From positions 15,117,837-15,181,836 of the forward strand of contig JAYGXS010000001.1 in the NCBI GenBank assembly GCA_036362985.1: a stretch of DNA of 64,000 nucleotides, given 5' to 3'. The DNA is from Ligula intestinalis (taxonomy: Eukaryota; Platyhelminthes; Cestoda; Diphyllobothriidea; Diphyllobothriidae). Positions 54,626-64,000 of the stretch are shown here, piece after piece. A program made the translations under genes and the position numbers. A model generated the notes under the pieces. It searched no databases. It worked only from the letters and a program-made list of their open reading frames with translations, and was not told the origin of the DNA. Every line of letters begins with the position of its first letter. Positions within the stretch are counted from its first letter, which is position 1.

Positions 54626-55790
54626 AGAACCTTTGTTGATGTACTTGCAGACGTACTTTATAAACTTCGCTGGGTCGCAAAATTCAACATTGATGTGGGC
54701 GTCGAATACTTTTGACAGTAGGGGACAATACGGTACAATGCAATGGTTATCAATTACAACCCCATCGGTTTGCCTTTCATTGATACCTGCTTCGAATCCG
54801 CCAATCTCAGGTTGTCGCCGTCTGTGGAGAAGGTAACCATCGCCATCAGTCTGAGTTGCACCTAGGAATCGCTTGGGATATCTCTTGGTACATTAACCAT
54901 CCTTGATGCAAGGACTGTTGGGATTAATCTGACCGCATGGGCCATGCACCATTTGAGTTTTGAGTTTTTCAATCAGAACAGGGTCAACGCACCGGTAAGG
55001 CAACTCTGTGCATATGAATTTGTAGACATAAGAAGAGTTCAGATTTTCCTCTAGCCAGACAAAAATGTGAGCATGGGGCGGTCCTCTCTTTTGCCTCTCT
55101 ACAGTGTGCACATGACACTGAACGTCACCGAAAATTTCGAATTTTGTGATGAGTTTTATCATGGTTTTCAATGTAAGCTGGAATAACCGCGCCTTTCATT
55201 GATATATGCTTCGAATACGCCAATCTCAGGTTGTCGCCGTCTGTGGAGAAGGTAACCATCGCCATCAGTCTGAGTTGCACCTAGGAATCGCTTGGGATAT
55301 CTCTTGGTACATTTACCATTCTTCATGCAAGGACTGTTGGGATTTATCTGACCGCATGGGCCATGCACCATTTGAGTTTGATCGTTTCAAACAGGACAGG
55401 GTCAACGGATCGGTCAGGCAACTGCGCATATTGATTTTTCGACATCGGAAGAGTGCAGTTTTTCCTTTAGCCAGACCAAAATGTGAGCATGGGGCAGTCC
55501 TCTCTTTTGGCTCTCTACAGTATACATATGACACTGAACATCACCGAAAATTTTGAATTTTGTGATGCGTTTCATCATGGATTTCAACTTAAGCTGGAAT
55601 ACCTGCGCGGACAAATCATGGCGATCCTTGGGCAGTTGACAGGGGAGCAGCTCATCAGTAATTTCAGGCCATAATAGGTTGCAGGTAGAAGTAATGAATA
55701 GATCCGGGCGTCCAAAATGTCGAACTTAAACCAACGCATCCTGAGTTTTCTCATGCACATAGCGAGGTAGACGGCGTTCCCAGTCCTCGA
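54626..55790 (-). pseudogene. Helitron Rep-domain fragments with internal duplication
   Basis: Minus strand from 55790: LPRYVHEKTQDALV, FGRPDLFITSTCNLLWPEIT, QLPKDRHDLSAQVFQLKLK, IFGDVQCHMYTVESQKRG then LPHAHILVWLKE (the H-x-H of the HUH nuclease), a stretch with VHGPCGQINPNSPCMKNGKC, KRYPKRF and HRRRQPEIG. From about 55180 the block from IFGDVQCH to QPEIG repeats (offset about 418 bp) and then runs on through DNHCIVPYCPLLSKVF, HINVEFCDPAKFIKYVCKYI. This is the Helitron replication initiator (rolling-circle transposase). The Tyr pair and helicase are absent. Stops interrupt both copies. Confidence 0.85.
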
Positions 55791-55799
55791 GATCTAAGC

Positions 55800-56239
55800 G
55801 ACCTCACCCTTTTTTCTCCTCCACCCCACCCCTGCCCACCCCCCGTGGCGTACTCTCATCCGCTTGTCCCGTCGGATGTTAATAACGAGTCTGAAACAGC
55901 TGCCTGCCACAAATGATAAAGGGGACAAACACTAACACAGTGAAACCGACACTGTCCCCTGTGTGATCGACGTACGGACTGGCGCGCGAAAGGCGGGTGG
56001 CGTGTCGCGTGTGACTGACATACGGACAGGCGCACATGCCCGCGTGCAGAAAGCGCGGAAGGCATTTTAATCTGATCCCTGAGACCAATGATAATGGAGG
56101 TCCACACAGAGGCAGTCGAGACTATTATTAAATATACAGATGGAAAGTTTAGAATATGTGTAACAAACTAAACATATGTGTGTAGATGACACAAACAGCT
56201 AACTCATTACCACCGTGCTCCTCCTCTACACCCAGAATG

Positions 56240-56271
<32 letters not shown>

Positions 56272-57980
56272 TGACACGGGAGGATGAATGCGGCGTTAAA
56301 ACATATCAGGGATAAGATACTTTGTAAAATGTAATCAAAGTCGTCTACGAATGATTTGAATGCCAGTGGCTCTTGAAGAGTTGCTATCAACAGCGGTGGG
56401 ACAGGAGCGGGAGCGAAACAGGAACTAGAGAATCAATAGATGCTACTCATTCTAACAGGCCCGGTGGTTCCTCTGGGACAGCAGCTTTGAAGCGATCGGG
56501 ACAGACTATGCCAGTGTCGTGGCTGATGATCTCGCTTTTGCGCGAGATATTCTGACTGTCTGTGAAAGGCATACAGTGCATAAAATGCTTACGTACATTT
56601 TACTCGTTTATTTCATTGATTTACTATGCCCTAATCAGTTTCACTATACTTTGTAAAAAAATGCTTTTTTGGTAGTACATTGCACCTTAAAATTGTATAC
56701 TTGAGGAAACATTTTCAGTTGGTTTAAAAAAGGCTCTAATTATATGAAATGCTAATGAATGTGACCTATAAAATATATAACGTGATCCGTATCCATTGCA
56801 AGCTGTTCTGAGAACTGTTTGACCCCTTCGTTGTACCATAAGGAACTATTTAGTTTTAATTAGACAGGACGCATGCAGCATGTCGTTTTGATACTCTAAA
56901 TTCAATTGTAACGCCCGGTAGAGTTCAACATTTTTCAGCAATCTAGAACCTCGTTTTAAAACCAGAAGATAAACTTTCTTTATTTACAACCTTTGAAGAA
57001 GGCGTTCTTTGTATACAATATATTTGAATTTATAAGGACATTGAAAATCAATGAGAAAAGGCCTACCACTTAAGAAGTCATTTTTTATGGAGTGTAGCTT
57101 TTGAAAAGCTGACATCCTGAACTGACTGAAATATCTTGAATTCAAGCTGTACGACATTCAGTCTTAAGACTCAATTTGAGTTGTGAATTTAAGACACATT
57201 TTAAATTTTCGGTCGAAGTTGCATTAGACAAGGAATATACTCTTTAGTTCATTTATGCACTTTATAATATATTCATTCCGGCTATTTTCTAATCTACCTT
57301 CCTTAATCGTTGGGTAATTGGGAGGATTGACTAAGATGACAAACGATTCTTTTTAGTAAATATTGAATTATGCTCGGTGTGACCAGGTCGTCTGAGATAT
57401 ATGCAGAGGTGCCACACTAAGGATATTATGTTTTCATAAGCAGATTTGAAGATAATGACTTACTGTTTATTATGTACTGGGCAAAAACTTTTCCTTTGGA
57501 TATAGGACTGGCTATAACTATCCTTTTTGGCGGTTTTACGTAAATGCAATCCAAAATCTATTCTTCTAGTTAAGCGGATTATAGATAGTAACTACACTGT
57601 ACGCAATTGGCGATTTTATCGGATATGATTTTGAACTGAGAGACCGTAGTCATTTGAGGAAGCAAGCGATTCTTATACCCTCTGCCTGCTGTTATAACGG
57701 ACTGATTTCTCTGGGATTCCTTCATACCTTGCATCAGCTATCCCGTAAGAATCAAAGTGGAGCGTATTCACAATTTATAAAATGCTTTTGTCGTCTAATT
57801 GGGCATCGATTCACTCACGCGTACGAATTTTTTCAGAGGTTTATGTAAAACTTGTCCTTTTAATTTCGAGTGTACAGATGGATTATTTAATTGTAAGGCC
57901 TCCAACCTGTTCAAGCTAATTATCAAATACAAAAAAGGCTTCCAAACTACATACTCCGTATTGTTCATAATGAAAGTCAG
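55800..57980. other. No gene recognised
   Basis: A CT-rich run at 55806-55845, a (TA)n microsatellite at 56240-56274, and otherwise A/T-rich sequence. No family or exon recognised. Confidence 0.4.
56240..56274. repeat. (TA)n microsatellite
   Basis: About 16 TA units with one TTTA interruption. Confidence 0.9.
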
Positions 57981-57989
57981 TAGACTCTC

Positions 57990-59280
57990 CCTCTTCCCAT
58001 GTAGAGATCTATGCTCACGAGTACTATGTTATGACGCACAGAACGATGGGATCCCCAATTGCCAGTCCCATCGCAGAACTGGTCTTACATGAGCTGGAAA
58101 AAGTCGCCTTCGACAAATCTGGGTCTGCATTCTGGTGCCGATACGTGGACGACAATTTCGTTATAATCGAACGGAGCAGGCTATCCAACGTCTAAAACCT
58201 GCCTAACGGTATCTTCCCCGACATCCAATTCACAGAGGAGGAAGAGAGTGCCGGACAACTACCGTACATGGATGTCCTCGTCACGCGCAAACATAACGGT
58301 GAACTCAGCACCACGGTTTATAGAAGGGCGACTAAAACAACCCAGGTGCTCAGCTTCCATGGCAACCACCCAATAACGCATAAACGTGGCTGTATTCGAA
58401 CACTATTTCACAGAGTGAAGACGCACTGCAGTGAACTGGAAGGACGAGTGCAAGAATTACGACAACTTCCGGACCAACTGGCCAGGGATGGATACCCGAA
58501 CAGCTTCATCCACCGCTGTCTCCGAACGCGCCCACGGGGAACAAACGAAAGGGGACCACCAACGCTCTGGCAACCTCTACCGTACATTAAAAACGTGTCA
58601 GAAGCAACCGAGCGTATCGCTTCAGAGCTCGGCGTGGGTATTGCTCATCGTCCGATAGCTACTATGCGTGCACGAATCATGGAAATCAAATACCCGCTGG
58701 ATTTAGGTGAACAGTCTGGCGTCATTTATCAGGTGGAATGTCTGGACTGTTCTTGTCATTATACAGGGCAGACTGGACGATGAGTTAGCTCGCGAATAAA
58801 GGAGCACAAACAGGCAGTGCGGAATGGCGACCCACAGACCCAGATCGCTACCCACACTCTGGAAGAGGGCCACGCACTCGACTTCTCGAATACACGGGTA
58901 ATTGCACGAGCCAGTAATAAGACGGGCTGCGAAATGCTGGAGACCTGAGTGTCAGATCCCAACTCCATAAACAGGCAGGTGGATATACCGCCCTGTTATT
59001 TGCCGTCCGTGCCCGCGACCAGAAACCAGGGCCCAGTTCCTCTAGAAGCATGCAGGACACCACCTCAAAGTCGAACGCCGTTACTCCAGGGGCGCGTGTC
59101 GGAAACACGATAAGGTATCGTGAGAATGGACGTAGCATGGACAGGGACTAATCAATAATTGCCACTACCCCCTCCCTCCCCATTTATGCGTTGCTGACGT
59201 TTGCTGTTCTCATTTACTCTGACGATGGCTTCTTGTGTGCAGCCGAAAGCTCAGAATAAAACCATGGTTCCATAGATCGC
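57990..59280 (+). pseudogene. Penelope-like element: RT (partial) and GIY-YIG
   Basis: Starts inside RT with MGSPIASPIAELVLHELEKV near 58047, FWCRYVDDNFVIIER (YVDD active site), a stop at about 58192, LPYMDVLVTRKHNGELSTTV, SFHGNHPITHKRGCIRTLF, LPYIKNVSEATERIASELGV. The GIY-YIG domain reads SGVIYQVECLDCSCHYTGQT, a stop at 58782, SSRIKEHKQAVRNGD and THTLEEGHALDF. The 3' part to 59280 contains the CTGACGA..GAAA block. Clearly related to 35318-36690 but a different subfamily (about 50-60 % alike in protein by eye). Confidence 0.87.
59219..59252 (+). ncRNA. Penelope 3' CTGACGA...GAAA motif (hammerhead-like?)
   Basis: CTGACGA (59219-59225), T, GGCT (59227-59230) pairing with AGCC (59241-59244), then GAAA (59245-59248) and GCTC. 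Core strings fit a hammerhead ribozyme (CUGANGA, helix II, GAAA) except for one extra T before helix II. Shared with 35017-35054. Confidence 0.35.
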
Positions 59281-59299
59281 GTGTTCCTCTTCTTTACAA

Positions 59300-62200
59300 C
59301 AAGAACCTGGGGCACGCATATTCGCTTCTATTCATAAGGATAGTATTATTGGCTTATTCTAGTCCACTTCCGATTATGGCAACTGTCCTGCGCCGAAAAA
59401 GAGGAGTTTTGTAGGTGCTGGGGAAACCTATTTTGGTAAGAGTTCTTCTTATGGTCAACCCATGGGAAAAGGCCCCCGCCCGCGTGTTTTACGGGGATTA
59501 TCGTCAAAAGGGAAATAGAAGGCGAAAAGACGTTCTCTGGGAAAAGTAAACTTATGCTTAGGAGGTCGTCTTCTTGAACTTACCTGAGGTTTAACTTACC
59601 GTTCTGGAGTAAGCTTAGAGTAGGCTGCCGCGCGAAGCGCCGCGCACACCTTTATTGCAGAATACCTTAATCCCAGCGGCCGCTGGAAAAAACTTCAATT
59701 ACAGTTGTTTTCACTTAACACGTTCTTCCAAAAATTTCGTTCTCTGTCTATTCTAATTTCCCCACGCCAAAACGCTATAAACACCGTTTGCATGAGGCAA
59801 AATGCTGGGACTAGGGGTATATGAGGGGGCTACATAAGCTATTTTTTCCATGAAATCTTACAAAATTTTTACTTTGGTTTCACTAACAAAATACAAGACA
59901 GGGAAGCAATAAGAAATGGATTAAATCGTTTCCTGAGACTGTTTTCACATTAAACGAACGCGTATAAAAGCGTTTCCGAAAAAAGGCAAAAACGGTGTTT
60001 CTAAAAAATAAATGCAAGTAGCATCTTTCTTTGAGAACATCATACATAATAATGCGTAGAGGTTCCGAAGGCTCTGAAAAGCGATTATTTAAACTCGATC
60101 AAAAAACAAGCTGGTACACAAAAAAGGTGGTCACTGGTGGTATGTCGTTTAGTTGGTAAACGAAGTACCGCGAAACAAAATACATTAGGTCCATAACCTT
60201 CAGTTCATGGAATACAAACTTGCCCGTTAATCAATAATCTTCTGAATGCACACTCCTGGCATCTAACCGACGTTCGCCTGAGGACAAAACACTGGAAGCA
60301 AGCAATGTTTTGTGAAATTTTGCAGTCAATTACCACCGATATTGAACTCCCTTAGAGGATCGGTGGAATAAGACAGAATCGATAACTAACGACTGTTACT
60401 GCCAAAGAAATTTTCTGGACTTTGAAGTTCACAAGGTACTTATTCGGTAGGATGTGGAAGCTCTAAAATGTCCACAACCCAATGACTTTAAAATTCTTTC
60501 TAAAAATGCTGGAAGTAAATCTACTAAACGATTATCCGAGTGCCATTGAAAGGGCACATGGCTAGACGAAAACTGCCTTGTTGGTCTCGTGCTATAGCTT
60601 ACTAAATCCTTGAGACAAATTGCCAGCAGATACAGAGGTCAGCACGAGACAGAAGTTCTAGACGCATCGCCCAAATTGTACCCATAAGACTTACATCAGT
60701 ATAAACGTTTTGCAGGTAATTACGGTGAGGAAGGTTTCTGGATCATCACAATTATTGCGTCATACTCTTAGCTAGCAGAACAGGTAAGGCATCAGAATAA
60801 GAGCCCTATTCTGTAAAGAGCCCCCTTTTTCCGACGGGACGCGTGCTGGCGCCATTCATTCGTATATTTGAATCCACGATGCGGCATTTTCGTGGAATAG
60901 TGGGGGCAATTCCGAATGCCGCACGTGCAGGGGTTGGGGTACTGACGGTGCTGTGCCTGTCGAAAGATAAGCGTGGTTCTGTTACCATCCACGAGGCAGA
61001 AGGGTAACCCGGACGCCTTAGGACGATGTACAAAGGCGTTAGACAGCGATATCTAGGGATTCGATTAGAAGCTCATTGTTGGGGAGGTCATAAATGACAA
61101 CAAATTCCCGTTCACCGTCGGACGTGCGTCCGTGATCCGCTGAGACACCCCTTGGTGATTTTAAAACGCAGGCCTGTCATCAGTTGAAAAGATAACACTT
61201 CCTCTGATGAATTGGAAGCTGTAGGTGACATCACAGAGCTATGAAAGTATAGAGGTAACTACCGGTTAAATCCTAAATCTGGCTAGGGATGCAGGTTAAA
61301 TACTTCCAAACTTTTAACAGTTAGATTATAACTTCTCCGGACTATTATTAAAGACAACTAATCTCATGAAAAAGTACCTAAAATTCTGAAATATTCTGAA
61401 AGGATCACTTAGGGCATTGTAATATTGATAAACACGTTGCATAATCATAATATAATTTAGCCTCACCAGTACGTGGGCCTTTGAATGCGTGTCTTTTCTC
61501 CTACCTACAAAAATCAAAAACATTAAATATTGACAAGATGTATCGTTTAGTGTTTTCGGGTTATTTTCGCTATCATTATCAATCCAAGCTTATTTTGCAG
61601 ATAGCTTACTCGAGGCTGCCCCAGTTCCTTTACTCCTTTTGCAGTTCTAGTTTTCCTAAAGAAGATTTTCAACTCCCGAGAATGTCGTTTCACCTCAGCT
61701 TGACTTTTGCAAACTACGAGTTAAGAACTTGTGAGATACGATGTGGTCCGGCCGGATAATAGGCGATCTAACGTATCCCAACATGTATAAGCTAGTGGAA
61801 TAGGATAAGGCGTGAAAGGCCAGATTAGTAGGAAGAATGCATTGTGTAAACAAAGGAAAGGAGAGTAGATGAGAGTAGATTGACTTGGGAGAGACACTTA
61901 CGCTCAGTAGGTTGACCGGGTCCCAAGTGAGGTCTGAGAATATTCGGGCCAGAAGGCAGAGAGAGGGCTTTCATTGGCTAGGTCGGCCTGTGATTGGTTG
62001 ACCGACGTGTTGTTTGACACAGTTGATGGACAACGTGGGTGGCCTGTGTCTCGCGCCAGTAAGTCCAGGGAGCTTAACGACCTTGAGGTGTACACGGATT
62101 GAGACCACGACCGGAAAGCCTGACATCGGGCCATGCACCTGTTAGAGTACAAGGTCGCTACAAACTAATGCATTCCTCGATGTCAATTAGGTACCACACA

Positions 62201-63480
62201 TAGCTCATAAAATTGTCTGGACCACAATCTATATTCATAGGAGTATACATAGACGGTCAGATGCATTTGAAGTTTTGCCATACTGAGAGCCACCCCTTTC
62301 ACGATAAGATGATTTGAGGACGAAAGCAGTTTCTCCAGAGTGAGTACTACTTCACAAGACATTTATGTGTAAACATGGCATAAATCGTTTGGAACAGACC
62401 TCTCAGACTCTGAAAATTGATATGTATGCAGGAGTTGAAATCCACCGGCCACTGCGGACTGCAAAAGGGGGCGCAGCAAGCTTTTTTTCGAAGGATGTGC
62501 TCAAATTTTGCAAATTATTCTTAAAGGAAATTTTAAATACGTTAGCAGTCCACGTACTACACAACACACGGAGAATTTGATGGTACACGTTGACGAGCCG
62601 AACCTCTCAAAGTAGCATCATGCAATGGTACAATATCGGAGAAACACATGTGTCCGGATTTTTTTAGCGAGTACCTGTGCTGTCAGTATGATAAATACTT
62701 ATGCAACAATGGATCAATTAGCGTAAGACCTCCAAAATATATCCTTCACTGCATAATATGATCACGCAAGTCCGAGCATTTGCAAAAGCCTTTTTCCTTT
62801 TGAAGACTAGGACATATTAGAACATATCACAGAAGCATAATTATGACATGATGGAGGCCCGTACTTCTTAAGTCCGAGGCTGAATTTAGCGATGCAGACT
62901 GGCAATTGCCATACAGTCAAATATTATAATCAGTAGTCGCCCCGGCTATTATTTCAGATGAATTATTAATCACACAGAAGTTCAATCGAAGTACGCAATT
63001 CCAACCAGACAACGACATGGAAAGGCCATTGCATGCTTTCAAATTCTACAGAGTTTTATCTCAACTAACATTATAGGCTAAATCACACTTAAATTAAGGA
63101 AAATTGACATGATGGCAAACTCCTCCGACGATGAAACAGTGCGTAATGATATAATAGGCTCCAAAAAGATGTGCAAAAGTCATGTCAAGACAGACTTAAG
63201 AGTTAGTTAAAAGAACTAACAATGGTGATTGAGGCTTACACTGCTGAGACTTATTGCTTGTGAAATTTCAGCTTCCTGTAGCAGAACCTGTTTTGCAAGA
63301 ATAACCTACAGTGCATTACCTGGCTCATGCAATGTCGTGCTCGAAGGATGAATGATTACTTTAGCGTATATGTGTGCTAGTTATTTTGATTTGTTGAAAT
63401 TGGTTTCGAATTTAAGCTCTTTGCGCTCACGAGGTTTTTTGTCTCGACCTTATTGTAGAAAACAAATCTGGCTATAAAAA
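59300..63480. other. No gene recognised; dispersed repeats
   Basis: 59558-59672 is a copy of the 37625-37735 repeat. The remainder is A/T-rich with short open stretches lacking any motif I know (for example 60792-61033 minus, 61481-61759 plus). I see no RNA gene. Confidence 0.4.
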
Positions 63481-63489
63481 ACTAATAAA

Positions 63490-63640
63490 GGAACTGCGTA
63501 TTATCTAGCCTTTGGAAATATCCTTTCTGAGTGAGGTGAATCCTTCGCTTTCACAATCTAACTGGAATACCTATTATCTGCCCTTTGAAAATATCCTTTT
63601 TGAGTGGGACGAATCCTTCGCTTGAACAATCTAACTGAAC
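63490..63640. repeat. Two-copy tandem repeat, unit about 74 bp
   Basis: TATTATCTAGCCTTTGGAAA at 63499 and TATTATCTGCCCTTTGAAAA at 63572, each followed by TATCCTTT.TGAGTG, GAATCCTTCGCTT and CAATCTAACTG. About 85-90 % identical. Confidence 0.85.
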
Positions 63641-63939
63641 CGCGGGTTATACCACGCTCCGGAAGTTATCCCTACGATAAGCACAAGTCTGGAAGTTCAC
63701 TCGCTCCTAAGAACAACATCGCTGCTTCTGAATCTGATTGTTACAGTGCAAAGAACTCCTTACAACAAAGGCTGAGTCGTTCACATTGAAAATGTTGACT
63801 GTTTAAATTAATTGCACAAGCAAATCTTTTCACTATCTATATTAGCACGGCCGGTTGATTGCAGACCTTGAATTAATGCACTCTTATATTGTTTCCAATA
63901 GCATGGGTAACGCTAACGTGCACGATCCATCTATGTTAG

Positions 63940-64000
63940 CTGAAAAAATGTTCGGCGACGGCTGGATTTGAACCCCGGACCTCATTTTATAATGTCGGAC
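63940..64000 (-). repeat. tRNA-like SINE head, cut by window end
   Basis: Minus strand has a B-box GGTTCAAATCC and tRNA-like 3' half. The A-box would lie beyond 64000. Confidence 0.4.

Noticed and set aside
56240..56274. Possible regulatory TATA cluster
   Set aside because: A simple (TA)n microsatellite with no gene nearby.
60792..61033. Minus-strand open readings with cysteines (CTCGIRNCPHYS)
   Set aside because: Cys spacing fits no zinc-binding family I know and no neighbouring domain supports it.
63490..63640. CRISPR-like array
   Set aside because: Two adjacent diverged 74-bp units without spacers in animal DNA; an ordinary tandem duplication.

Overview
This window reads as nuclear genomic DNA of an invertebrate animal, most likely a flatworm (tapeworm or fluke) or a close lophotrochozoan. 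The evidence is the mix of retroelements (CR1/jockey-like, Rex1-like and RTE-like LINEs, a schistosome-style Ty3/gypsy element, Penelope-like elements with GIY-YIG domains), the Tigger transposon and Helitron remains, and very short introns (about 38 and 43 nt) near the 5' end of the one host gene. There is no bacterial gene organisation. A run of ten N at 52654-52663 shows that this is a draft assembly.

Left third (1 to about 21.7 kb). This is a pile of nested transposable elements: a deleted LINE-A copy (+), a nearly whole two-ORF LINE-B (-), a LINE-A 3' UTR split by LINE-C (+, with an 8-bp target duplication), a LINE-D tail (-), a complete Tigger/pogo DNA transposon with TIRs and TA target duplication (11617-13847), a second LINE-A (-), and a gypsy element with two LTRs (16847-21701, -). 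All carry stops or frameshifts.

Middle (about 22.6 to 53.5 kb). Spread over about 31 kb on the + strand are exons that together spell the architecture of PRDM9 (Meisetz): a KRAB-like piece, an acidic 'SGDEW' linker, an SSXRD motif, the C-x2-C-x7-C-x2-H zinc knuckle, the PR/SET domain in several exons, the isolated post-SET C2H2 finger, then single C2H2 fingers each in its own exon, and a short terminal exon. From the acidic linker to the SSXRD, knuckle/SET and post-SET finger exons the splice phases agree across nearly every junction. In vertebrates PRDM9 marks recombination hotspots by H3K4/K36 methylation at sites read by its fast-evolving finger array. Here each finger is a symmetric phase 1-1 exon. 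Finger copies are nearly identical in framework and flanking intron but differ at DNA-contact positions. The exon for the SET motif containing the last catalytic tyrosine is not clearly visible, one finger exon has been split by a Rex1-like LINE, two fingers are decayed, and the N gap cuts through another. The gene may be live with assembly problems or may be decaying. The large introns hold segmental duplications and insertions (Penelope elements at 34.4-36.7 kb, RTE scrap at 40.1-40.7 kb, Rex1-like LINE at 44.6-46.1 kb, SINE-like tRNA heads).

Right part (53.6 to 64 kb). This holds Helitron Rep fragments with an internal duplication (54.6-55.8 kb), a Penelope-like copy (58.0-59.3 kb, +), dispersed repeats, a two-unit 74-bp tandem repeat and a truncated tRNA-like SINE head at the edge. 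The stretches 55.8-58.0 and 59.3-63.5 kb contain nothing I recognise as a gene.
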